A DNA stretch of 41,428 bases from Parachlorella kessleri (taxonomy: Eukaryota > Chlorophyta > Trebouxiophyceae > Chlorellales > Chlorellaceae): positions 1 to 41,428 of the forward strand of contig BBXU01001576.1 in NCBI GenBank assembly GCA_001598975.1, read 5' to 3'. The notes under the pieces were generated by a model, which ran no database searches, had not been told where the DNA came from, and was given only the letters and a program-made list of their open reading frames with translations. Of the stretch, positions 1 to 9,508 are shown piece by piece; position 1 is the stretch's first letter, and every line of letters starts with the position of its first letter. A program made the position numbers and the translations under genes.

Positions 1-18
1 CCACCCACCCACCCACCC
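1..18. repeat. CCCA simple repeat at window edge
   Basis: The window opens with about four and a half tandem copies of the tetranucleotide CCAC/CCCA. It is probably the right end of a longer microsatellite cut by the window boundary. Confidence 0.8.
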
Positions 19-94
19 ATATTAAGCTGGAGGTGCTGCCCAGCCTCCAAATCTGATGCAGATAGTCCACTTTGCTTTCCGCATGTGCCTGCAG

Positions 95-229
95 GAGCTG
101 GAGTTGCAGGCCGCAGAGACGTGGGTCGAGGAGCGGGGGCTGGGGCCGTCTGAGCTGGAGATGCTCCCTAGCTGCGAGCAGCGGGGAGACCACCTGTTTG
201 TGGAACCAGAGGTTGCTGTGTCACCCAAG
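95..229 (+). CDS. Possible internal exon of an unidentified gene (partial)
   Basis: A 135-nt open stretch (45 codons) lies between a good acceptor (pyrimidine-rich tract ending in CCTGCAG at 94) and a donor (AAG|GTAGGAG at 230). The translation starts ELELQAAETW and ends VAVSPK, rich in Glu and Leu. An in-frame ATG upstream at 56 could be used if there is no intron there. I do not recognise the protein and could not find a convincing partner exon to the right before the F-box gene, so it may be an exon of a gene running in from the left. Length, phase 0-0 and both splice sites are the only support; a chance open stretch remains possible. Confidence 0.3.
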
Positions 230-2379
230 GTAGGAGAGTGTGGGGACTCTCTTTGTGCTACAAACAATCTTTTGGCCAACTTGCGTCATGGGCAGGGCCC
301 CGGGTGAAGCTGCGGCGGCGGGGACCGGGGGTGTTCGCGCGGGGCTGGGCCGGGGGCGGCGGCAACACATTGTGAAGTGTTGGTTGCTCTTTCACTAGGG
401 TGGGTGTTTGAACTTGGGTTCTTGCAGTTATATGCACTCTGGGGGTGCGACACTGCGCGGCCGTAGTCGTGCAAGGCCAACTTATGATGTTGTATATGTA
501 TGTAGAGGCATGGTCAGACGACGGGCATCAAGGAGCTCATCCCTGGGCATGCTTAAGCTAGGAGAGGCTGCTTGTTGAGGGCCCACGAGATGGAAGGGGA
601 AGTATTGGAGAAGATTATCTGCTCACAACAATTTCATTGGGGACGTCTAGCACACAGCGCTGGCCATGGCCAAGGAACATGCACCGGTTGCTGCATGGTA
701 CACTCTGAGGGCTTCCCTGCATACGCTCTGATGACTCAAGTTTTGAAAACTCAACTTTTGAAACTGTTTGTGTCTGATGAATTGATTTCCGCTGGACGGT
801 ACGAGTGCCGCAACCTGGCAAGTCTTGTGGGGCACGTAGGGGCCGGCAGGACTTGTGAGCATGGCAGATACTGCGAGCCAGCTGTGATCCATTGGTGGTG
901 CACATAGTGTGGGTGTTTCAGAGCTGGCCCTTCTAGGCCACGACTCTCATTAGTTGCACTTGGACTGCAGGTTGCCGCTCAAACCCTCGTCTGGTTCCAA
1001 GAGTCCAAATCATGCTCCTGCCTTGCTTCACCAGCCACCTATGCCATCCTCCCTGCTGTTCGCCAAGTTTGCCCGCTTTTCGCATGGAAGCACCTTCCCA
1101 AACCGTACTTAAGCGAAAATGCAGTGTGGGTGACTGTGGATCGGCCAAAACGACCAGCCTGTCTCCACAGCTTTGCCTCCAGGATGGTGGGCGGCTGACA
1201 GGCTGACTGGCGGGGACGTTTGATAGCACTGCTTGCTGACCTGAGCTGGCAGCTTGTTCCCTGGCACCTTGGAGGCATTGTCGTCCAAACAGGTGCAAGA
1301 AGGACTGTGAGCAACGAGACGGTGGCAGTCGCACTCATGTGTGCCCAACAGCTGGGTCCACATCTGGCCTTGAGTCTAGTCTAGTCTAACAGCATATCGC
1401 CACCTGATTATACTGCTATGAGTCCCCCAAGTGTGGCCAACCCTAGACTCTGCTTCAGTTCAGCTGCCCCTCCTCTTCCAGTGGCCTTAGCTTAGGGAGA
1501 GAACTACTGGATCAAAACTTCTCTCTTCTGCCCCTGCTTCAGTTTCAGCTCACCTGCTATTCCAGTGGCCTTAGCTTGTTTGGGGAGAGACCTACTGGCT
1601 CAGATCTCAGGCAAGATACAGAGCATATCTGCATAAACCCCTGTCAGCCCAGTATACCAGTACCCCCTCTCTGATCGCATTACCTGCCACCCTGAATAAA
1701 ACTCAGGCAAGACTCGGGCACATTCTGCATCCAGCCTGTCAGTCCAGCTCATCTCTCACTCCCTGTTCGCACTACCTGCCACCCATGCTGAAAACCACAA
1801 GATCCAAGTATTTTTGTTATGGGGATGCACCACACCGTCCGGACGAGGAAACCATAAGAATTTAGTCCTGCTCGTACAGCTCATGAGATCAGATGCTGAT
1901 TAACTCACTCCCTGTTCGTAATCCCTGCCACCCATGCTAAAAAGCACAAACAACTACTAGATCAGACCTCAGGCAAGACTCGGGCACATTCTGCACCAGC
2001 CCTGTCAGTCCAGCTCAACTCCAACTCATCTGTTCGCATTACTGCCACCCATGCTACAAAGAAATGTCTGGCCCTGGGGACGAGGTCTAAATTTAGAGCT
2101 TCTTTTATTATGTTTCAACCCCTGCTGTCCCTTGCAATGCCCACAGAACCTGGTGAGCCTAGTTGGGCCGTGCATCATCATCCTTAGTCCGCTGGTGGTA
2201 TCAAACAGCCAGGGCGCAATTCACGTCAGCAAGGGCGGGGGCGCGATCAGGCCGGAAGGACAACTGCCCACCCGTTTCGGCATGGGCATAGATACCATAC
2301 CATCGAAGCAACCACAGTCCCAGGGTTCTGTTGAATCGTAGAAGCTTCTCTGCCTGGTTCCAGTCATTGACCAGCCACC
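230..2379. other. Gene-poor stretch with dispersed repeats
   Basis: I see no convincing coding exon here. Open frames on both strands are short, overlap each other and lack splice-linked partners. The right half (about 1440-2060) is made of copies of a dispersed repeat described separately. The last 100-300 bases presumably hold the promoter and 5' UTR of the F-box/LRR gene, but no clear TATA box was identified. Confidence 0.5.
1440..2060 (+). repeat. Cluster of a dispersed repeat, direct orientation
   Basis: At least three imperfect direct copies of a roughly 100-nt unit sit here (about 1592-1701, 1701-1795 and 1953-2060), plus fragments around 1480 and 1903. Shared landmarks in order are: ACTACTGG..CAGA, CTCAGGCAAGACTCGGGCAC, CATTCTGCATCCAGC, CCTGTCAGTCCAGCTC, CTCCCTGTTCGCA and ACCTGCCACCCATGCT. 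Inverted copies occur at about 5259-5358 and 5748-5831 and a further direct copy near 40866-40935. No open frame, terminal inverted repeat or target duplication is evident, so the class (decayed SINE, MITE or other) is undetermined. Confidence 0.75.
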
Positions 2380-4591
2380 ATGACAGAGGCAAAGACGCCA
2401 ACCAACCTTGTACACCTACCGTTGCCCCTGCTGTCTGCCGTCCTGGGCTATCTTCAGCAAGATCAGGAGCCCGACGCCTTTAATCAGGAAATCAAGAGTT
2501 TGAGATCGACCAGCAAGGCCTTGGCCAAGCAAGTGGCCAAGGCCGGGTCCGGCTAGCCCAGCTCCGGCTAGCCCAGCTGCCGCTCAGACTCAGCAGTACC
2601 ACGCTGAAGAGTGCCAGGGACGCTGGTGATGAAGAGACATTAAAGATATTCATAGGTGAAGCAGTTTACATGTGGCGCAGTGCTGTTCTGGCAGCAGACA
2701 GCCAAGAAGACCGGTCCTGGTACCTGAAGGTGCGTAGCCTACATACAGGCGCGGAGAGTCTGCTGGGTTTGACTTGTTCTGGCACTTTGGTAAGGCAGCA
2801 GCGACTGTGACAAGCACGGTGTTTACAAGGGAGGAAGGGGCGGAAAAACCTTAGCACACCGAATTGGTCTTGAGCTTAAACCATCTGTGCTCAACCCGCT
2901 TGCAAACTTGCCCCAGTACTTACTGTGTTTACGCAGTAACTATTGTTTACCCCCTACCTGAAGGTGCATGTCGGCGCCGCACAAAGTTGTTACCCTCAGA
3001 GGGGGGGGGTGCATGCCACACGCATGCGAGTCAGTTGTCGGGGGTCGGAGAGCAGGCGCCACATCCATCACGATTTTGCAGGTGCTGTTGGAGAGCCTGA
3101 GAGCCACGAAGCCTCCCAACTCGTCCTTTGATGGCAAGGACGTGGACTGCAGTCCGCTCCTGGGTGAGCTGATTCTGGTATCTGGGAAGAGCCCCAGCTG
3201 GAATGATATTCCTGAGGTACGTTGCCCCAAGGAGCTACTTGGCCTCTACTGCTCCAGCCCTATATGCCAGATTTCTTCCTGAGACCTCCTGGCAATCTTA
3301 GCCAGTGTGGCTGCTCCTGTTTCTCTGTCTCTCTCTGAAGCCATTTGCTCAGGACTCAGTTGGATGCAGCATGAAGCGGCTGCATGCCTCATCCAAGCTG
3401 TAGTTGCAGGATGGCATAAGCCAGCCGTCTCGACATATGCCGTTGAAATCCTGTCGTGCAAGCCCTGTTGCACCCTCCACACCTGTCTTGCAGGAACTGG
3501 CAGCCTTGACCATGCTCACAGCGCTCACCATCCAGCACCATCCAAACCAGGTCCGGCTGGAGCAGCTGGAGCGTCTGTCAGCCCTGACAGCCCTCAAGTC
3601 GCTGAAAGTGGATGCAGCTTTGACTGCATTTCCGCCTGAGGTACTCAACCAGCTCCAACAGCTGACGCAGCTTAACCTCCATCAGCAAAGCAGACCGAGT
3701 GACGCCCTTGGTGTTATTAAGCTGGGGGCAGCCCACTCTAGTACCTGCACCGCGCTGCGCCGCCTGGAGGTGGAGGGGATTGTGCTGACGCTGTCAAGGC
3801 AGGAGGCCAGAATGGTCTGGGAGGCGACTTTGCAGCACTTCAGCATTGCGCCCGCTAGCCGCAGCCAGAATGCGGGCTTCTGGGATGCCCTGCCCAGTCT
3901 GAGTCAGCTTACGAGCCTTAGCATCGACGGCTTCACGAACGAGCTCAGTGGGCGGGTCAATGCCCTCTTGCCGGCGTGTCAGGCCCTGCAGCAACTGCAC
4001 CTGGGTCAGTACACGGGCGAAGCCATAGCCCAGCTACCCTCCTCACTGACAAGGCTGTCTGTCTCCGGCTCAGAACAGCTGAGGCTGCTGCCTGCTAGCC
4101 CCCGCCTTCGCAGTCTCAGACTGCACATGTGCACATCCTTGGCGGAGGCCCCTCCCGAGGTTGTGGACTTGGTGCACCTCACAAGCCTGCAGCTGGTTCA
4201 GTGCCAACTCCGTGAGCTGCCCCAGGGCGTGGCAGCCTTGCCGAGGCTGGAGGTGGTGGACCTCAGCGGCAATGAGGCGCTGTCGGAACTGCCGCTGGGG
4301 CTGGCATGCCTGCCTAGCCTGCGCGAGCTCTGCCTGAGTGCATGTGGTTTCAGCCGGGTGCCCAGTGTGTTGGGAGGTGGGCAGGCCACCAGCCTGGAGC
4401 TGCTGGACATGTCCGGTTGTGTGGACTTGACATTGGATGATGCCGGTCTGGCAGTGCTGAGCTCTCTCACCGCGCTCACATGCCTTAAGTGGAATGACGT
4501 GCCCCTGGGGGAAGGGGGTAGGGACGAGGCGAGACTGCGGTATGCCCTCCCCCAGGGCTGTGACCTGGAGTGCGGTGAAGTGGAACTGTGA
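2380..4591 (+). CDS. F-box-like / leucine-rich-repeat protein
   Basis: Exons: 2380 to about 2532-2553 (start ATG in a good CCACCATGA context), about 2562/2577-2729, 3082-3216 and 3494-4591; the last three join in phase 0. The first exon encodes an F-box-like segment (LPLPLLSAVLGYL then a basic helix), which in known F-box proteins binds Skp1 of SCF ubiquitin ligases. The last exon (366 codons with stop) holds about eight leucine-rich repeats with the xLxxLxLxxC/N pattern, for example around LTSLQLVQCQL and LEVVDLSGNEALSELP, the usual substrate-binding part. Oddities: the ATG frame stops at 2554 within a 15-bp tandem duplication, so the link from exon 1 to exon 2 needs a tiny intron (for example 2533-2561) or is a frameshift; a 28-bp duplication spans the stop codon. 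The LRR part is secure, the F-box call is moderate, and the substrate is unknown. Confidence 0.68.
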
Positions 4592-4613
4592 CCTGGAGTG
4601 CGGTGAAGTGGAG
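4558..4613 (+). repeat. 28-bp tandem duplication across the LRR stop codon
   Basis: A unit beginning CTGTGACCTGGAGTGCGG is repeated with a 28-bp period (copies start at 4558 and 4586), nearly identical. The first copy encodes the protein C-terminus; the second starts with the TGA stop and is untranslated. A single-copy ancestor would have ended one residue earlier with the stop of the present second unit. Confidence 0.85.
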
Positions 4614-4716
4614 TGATGTTCCCCTGGGTTGTCTTGCCTTGGGTTGACGCTGGCACACATTGCTGGCTTTCCTGGCATAGCTGGCCAGTGCATGCTTCTT
4701 TTGCTGTGTAGCCAAG

Positions 4717-4721
4717 TGTAA
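4717..4721 (+). terminator. TGTAA polyadenylation-type signal after the LRR gene
   Basis: TGTAA lies about 126 nt past the LRR stop. TGTAA is the characteristic poly(A) signal of Chlamydomonas and related green algae. A pentamer occurs often by chance, so only its position supports the call. Confidence 0.4.
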
Positions 4722-5258
4722 AAGTGTTCCGTTGCGTCAAGACTGCCAGCGCAGGCGAAGTGCTTCCTTGTTGTTGTTTGGAAGGACAGAGTGGTCTCGA
4801 GGGCCCTGCCTAAGGTGTCGTCTGCGGCTGTATATACTTCCCTGCATGCACTTGTGGTTGCGCAGTTTGTTGGTTCCCCGGCCAGACGGGATGGTGCATG
4901 CCATTGAAGCATGTTATTACATTAGACTTTGTGAGTTGTGGGCATAGTAAACCCTGGCTCCTTGCTGCCCACTTCTGGGGACTCATGGCACCATACATGA
5001 TCAGGGGTTGTGGTACACTGTTAGACTATGCATCCATGGGCTCATGGAAGCGCCTTTGTGTTTGGGCTGCTAATGCCCTGCGATGGGTGACCCGTTAGTC
5101 TTTGGCTTCTGCAGATGTTATTGATCCTGGTTGCCGTGAGTGCACAAAGCTTATTACCATCTCCAAGCTTCCTTGGGTGGACGGCTGTCCGATGTGGGCG
5201 CCAGGGTGCTTTGTGACCTTGACTTGCGCTGCTCAGCTTGCTGGGCCCCTTACACTGA

Positions 5259-5358
5259 TAGCATGGGTGGCAGGTAGTGCGAACAGGGAGTAGAGCTGGG
5301 CTGGACTGGACGTAACTGACAGGGCTGGATGCCGAATGAGCCTGAGTCTTGCCATTAT
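5259..5358 (-). repeat. Dispersed repeat, inverted copy 1
   Basis: The reverse complement reads through the same landmarks in the same order as the copies at 1.7-2.0 kb: GGCAAGACTC, CATTCGGCATCCAGCCCTG, CCAGCTC, CTCCCTGTTCGCAC and ACCTGCCACCCATGCT. This is one of the better preserved copies. Confidence 0.75.
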
Positions 5359-5747
5359 CAAATTGACTTGCTAGGCTCATGTTTGAGTTTGCGGCTGGTG
5401 GATGACTGCTGGACTGATAGATCAGATATCTGTCATGGCTGGATGCAAGGAATGCTTAGCAGTGGCATGTATATACTTTATTTATGGTGGGAGGTTGCAT
5501 CCTGTGTCATGTTTGCCCCAAGTCCGGTGGTATGCAAGGCATGCTTTGTGGGGTGCCCAAGGTAGATAATTGTTCGTCTGTGATCATGAAACATTTATCA
5601 TGTGCCCCTGTGTCATGCTGGGTATTGATGTTCTCAAGCTCGCGGGGCTCCTATGGGCAATGTATCATATAATATATCCTGCATGTGTAACATACGCGGG
5701 TTTCATACTGTGACAACTACAAGCCTGCATATGTGACCCTTTTCAGT

Positions 5748-5831
5748 AAGGGTGGCAGGTGCTGCGAGCAGAGAGAAATGGACGGACTGTCGTGACAGGG
5801 CTGGACGCAAGTATGCTCCTGCGTCTTGCAG
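5748..5831 (-). repeat. Dispersed repeat, inverted copy 2 (diverged)
   Basis: On the minus strand it retains GCAAGAC, GCGTCCAGCCCTGTCA, CTCTCTGCTCGCAG and ACCTGCCACCC in order, with more substitutions than copy 1. Confidence 0.55.
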
Positions 5832-6404
5832 AAGTTCGGATGATGCCAGGCATGCTCCGGGGGCCTGGCCCGTGTGACTCTTCACACTATGTGTGCTTGA
5901 TCATATGTTGGGGGGCCTTCAAGGCCCCTCAAGTTCAGCTTGACTCTCATGTCTTGCACTGCCTGACACGCTCGGGTGACATCCCTCATTGACACTGCCC
6001 AACCATGCTTCATGCATGCCGCCATTCAGCGCTCCGTGTCCACACCCGTCAAGAAGCAAGCAATTGCATAAACAATATTCGCCACAGTTCACCAGTTCCA
6101 ACACAAGAAGACGTGTAATAGGGACCAGCTCAAGACCAAAGGAGGCGTCGCTGCCTGACAGCCTACAGCCCTAGCTTGGTTTCCACCTTTTACCACCTTG
6201 CAGGCTAACAGCCCAGTCCAGGGCCTTTGCCTTTGCACACATCAGCAAAACCCTCACAGCCCCCCGCACGCTTGTGCACAGTGATCAGTACATGCCACCA
6301 GCTGCTGCCCACCTCGCCCAGTACTAAGTAGTGCTGCAGGCCCGCTACAGGCCAGCACTCTCCTGGCAGGCACTCCACAGCGGGCAGGTGCTGAGCTCTT
6401 GGGT

Positions 6405-8445
6405 TCACACCAGGGCCGGCTCAGTGTTGCTGGCCTGCTGGGCGCCGCCCTCTTCGGCCCCCCTGCCGCGCCCCCGCCCCCTGCAGCCACGGTGTATGGC
6501 TCCTTACCAGCTTGCTCTGCAGGATATCATGTTGGAACGACCAGCATATGCTTCCTTGCACTGCAAATGGCATTTCCCCAAAAACAAGGCGGCGCCTCAG
6601 GAATGAGGAACTGGACTGGTTCACACCCTCTCGTCCTTGACAGGAGGCCACAAGCGAGCCTGTCTGGCAGTAGAGCAAGGCGACCACAGGTTCTTCACAG
6701 CAATGGCCGCTTGCCAGCACCATATGCTAACCTGCCCCTGCCACGACCCCTGCCGCGTGGCGGGTAGTATGAGCCTTGGTAGGGGTCGGCAGCGGCATCA
6801 GCGATGGGGTCTCCGGTCCGGGGTGGGCCCCTGCCCCTGCCACGGCCGCGCCCCCTGCAGAGCAAGGCACATCCAAGCATTGAGCACCTGCATGAGGACT
6901 AGGGAGCCGGTCCTGTGCAATCTTTGCCCCTTGGCGAACACAGGTTCTTCAGCTGTGTTAGCCGTGTTGCAATAATAGTGCCCTCGGGGGGCTGCTGATC
7001 AAACCGCTCTACATCCACTGGCTTGCCAACAGACCGACGGGGAAGCACCTCCCCTCGAGCGCTAGTGCTCGTGCCACCAAAATACTTAATCCACCCTAGT
7101 TGCGCCTGTCCGGGATTTGAGCACACAACAGCTCAAGGACCGGCTGCCTTACTCCTGCCAGTGTGCTGCTTCTGGCGTGCAGCCCCTGTTATCTCTTCAA
7201 TCAAAATCCGCAGAAGCAGCAGCAGCCAGAGCCTGCAGGTGCAGATGCCGCCCTATACCTGGCCCCCCTCCCTGACTGTCTCTTGCGACCCCACCATCAA
7301 CACCTGCCTCTTGGCCCAGTTCTGCACACCACTCAACCAAGAGCCGACTCAAGCAAGGCCAGGCCAGCGACACCAACCTGCCGCGTCCTCGGCCCCGCCC
7401 CCGCCTGTCGCGCCCGCCTCCGGGTGCCCCGCCACCCTCGCCATGACCACCGTCACCCCGGCCGCCCTCTAGCTCCAGCTCCAGTCCATCTTCCTCCCCC
7501 TCCTGCAGCGGCCGCACCTCGGACTCCGGCAGCGGCTCCTGATACCCGGGATCCGCAGTGTCCAAAGTGTCCTGCAGCAGTGGCAGCCCATCGCAGGTCG
7601 GGGAGTAGGTGTGGGATTGCAATTGGGGCCTGACGGCCTAATGCCGCGCAGGGTTCCCCCTATTCCTACGGCATGACAGGGTAAGTTCAATGCTTACCGG
7701 GGGAGCTGCTGCACAGAAACTAGGGCAAATGCGCAGGCCCCACTCCGTGCAAGTAACTAAGCAAACAAACAAACCAAGCCAGTGACCAAGAGCGACACTT
7801 TGCAAACTAGCAACTCCTAGCTCAAGGTTAGCACGGCCGCCAGCAGGAGCCGGAGGGGGCACCCACCTTTGAGAGCACGATGGTCATGACAGACACATGC
7901 CGCGTGGTCTCGATCCTGTCTAGCCCCTCCTCGGTGGGCTCCCACACATCGGTGATGTCTATGGAATTGATCTTGGTGACTTGGTGCAGGCCAGCTATGC
8001 GGCGCTTGATGATTTCGGCTGCAGGGACGCAGCGAGGCGCATGATGCTGCTAGTTGACGTCATCTTGTACAAACTATCAAAGCGGGTTACAGCAGCAGGT
8101 CAACGCCAGCGTTAGGATGCTTCGGGGCGCTACAGCTGCAAAGTAATATTGGCACCCTGCAGCACCTCGCCGCCGCAGAACGCAGTGGGCCCACATCTGA
8201 GATGTCCTTCTGCATGGGATGTCTCCGTTTTGCGTCTCCCCAGCCAACATACCTATTGTGACCGTCTTGTTGATGGCCTTGCCCATAGCCTTCAAGACCA
8301 CAGAGGTGTGCCCCTTCTCCGTAAGCAGGCTAGTAGCGTAGCTGATGTAGTTACGGGTCTTGCCAGCCGCAGTTATGCGGACCTCGTTCTCCTCAGTGGG
8401 TTGTTGATCCGCCTTCTGCGTCTCCACCCTCACGTACCGATCCAT
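6405..8445 (-). CDS. Alba-domain nucleic acid-binding protein with RG-rich tail
   Basis: Five exons join in phase: 8253-8445, 7867-8018, 7378-7571, 6732-6854, 6405-6480 (738 nt, 245 aa). Residues 1-115 form the Alba fold, starting MDRYVRVETQKADQQP, with the conserved stretches TAAGKTRNYISYA, KAMGKAINKTVTIAEIIKRR and DVWEPTEEG typical of plant-type Alba proteins. A linker with PGYQEPLPESEV follows, then RG/RGG repeats to about residue 229 and a short acidic/polar end. Alba proteins bind RNA and DNA; plant and algal members act in mRNA handling and R-loop or stress biology, and RG tails bind RNA and are arginine-methylated in other proteins (family knowledge). The start ATG sits one base after an acceptor (TTGCCTGCAG|C), so a 5' UTR intron is likely. 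Exon 4 is 123 nt with phase 2 at both ends inside Arg codons, so it could be skipped without frame loss. It is divergent from CCT5. Confidence 0.92.
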
Positions 8446-9508
8446 GCTGCAGGCAATAAGCATGGCAAAGGAAGTCGTATTCACAGCACTCCTAACCCCT
8501 CGCCACACCTCACGCGCTGGCACACCGGATGCTCGCTGCCGCCATCGTCCGCCGCAGGGCTTGATATAACTGCTTGCAAGCACCACAAGCACCACAAGCG
8601 CTTGCCGTGTCATACCTCAGCCCCGGTGCCGCACCTGCTTGATGCCTATGATCTAATGACTGCTTGAAGTAAGGCAAGCTCTGGCAGGGGTACTGGAGGC
8701 AATGCAGGGGATGATCACTGCCTGCAATGAACGATCTATGTATGAATGGAGCAGACGGCGAAACAACTCAAAGATCGAACCCAAAACGTACGCAATTCAA
8801 TCAGGAAAGTGTCTGCCTCTGTTGCAAGGCCTGAGGCTTCTTGGCGCGCAAGCACGTTGGAAAGGAGGAATGCAGCCTTCAGGAGTGCACACTTACCTGC
8901 TGGAAGTCATTCTCCCAGGCACTGTACGCACCTTCCATTACACAACACTTCCTCCCCATGTTGATGATATCCTGCACTCCTTCTCAGCAGGTGGAAGGCT
9001 TCCACTGGAAGCGTCCCACACTCACTGGAACCTCGGATTGCAAAACAGTGAGGTGCAGATGGGGACCCTTCCAGCCAGGTTTCACACACATGTGGTTGCT
9101 GATGTATGTATACCTGCTGGCTTGGCTGTCCACGACAGCCAGGCACGGTGAAGTGTTCTTGATTTTCAAGGGTCACCCTCGAGAGTATCAGGAGGGATAC
9201 AGTGTTTGACTCTTTTGGTAGCATGGGGTTGACTTTTCGTACCTCGCTGGCTCATGATGGTCGTCCCTATGCCACCAAGGGAGTGCAGGGCACACTGTCA
9301 CTTCACTGACCAGTGGCAACTAACTGGACGCCAAACAAGTTTTAGCCTCTGACGGTGTTTGAAAACGAAAGTCCAAGGTTTCAGGCGGTTCTTCAGCCCG
9401 CCAAAAGTAGCAACTAGTTTGACATGCAACTCACCGCCCTTGCAAGTGCTCACATTTAATGGTGTTTCACCCTGCCATACTTATTAACGTCAAGGCCCTC
9501 TCAGCGCC
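8446..9508. other. Divergent promoter region between Alba and CCT5
   Basis: About 1.06 kb separates the Alba start (minus) from the CCT5 start (plus). It should contain both promoters and a 5' UTR intron plus exon of the Alba gene (acceptor just before its ATG). I could not fix the upstream exon or identify TATA or initiator elements. The open frames across it are not supported. Confidence 0.5.

Larger units (their letters stand above)
4592..6404. other. Intergenic stretch, LRR 3' UTR to Alba 3' UTR
   Basis: No recognisable gene. The left part is probably the LRR 3' UTR. Two inverted copies of the dispersed repeat (about 5259-5358 and 5748-5831) lie in the middle. The right few hundred bases would be the 3' UTR of the Alba gene on the minus strand. 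Short open frames here show no codon or splice pattern that I would trust. Confidence 0.55.

Noticed and set aside
2999..3011. Run of nine or more G residues (and another near 39470)
   Set aside because: Isolated homopolymers in intron or spacer; no regular G-quadruplex spacing and prone to sequencing error.
4070..4912. Long minus-strand open frame (280 codons) opposite the LRR gene
   Set aside because: It is antisense to the LRR exon; its Gln/His-rich translation is the complement of leucine-rich-repeat codons, and the plus strand gives regular LRRs.
5989..6174. Plus-strand 61-codon ATG frame and neighbours in 4.6-6.4 kb
   Set aside because: Short, overlapping frames on both strands with no splice-linked partner and no family likeness.
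7090..7180. tRNA-like T-arm (CAAATCCCGG) on the minus strand
   Set aside because: The T-loop has GCTCAAATC rather than GTTCAAATC, and no matching acceptor stem, D-arm or anticodon arm could be found. It lies in an Alba intron.
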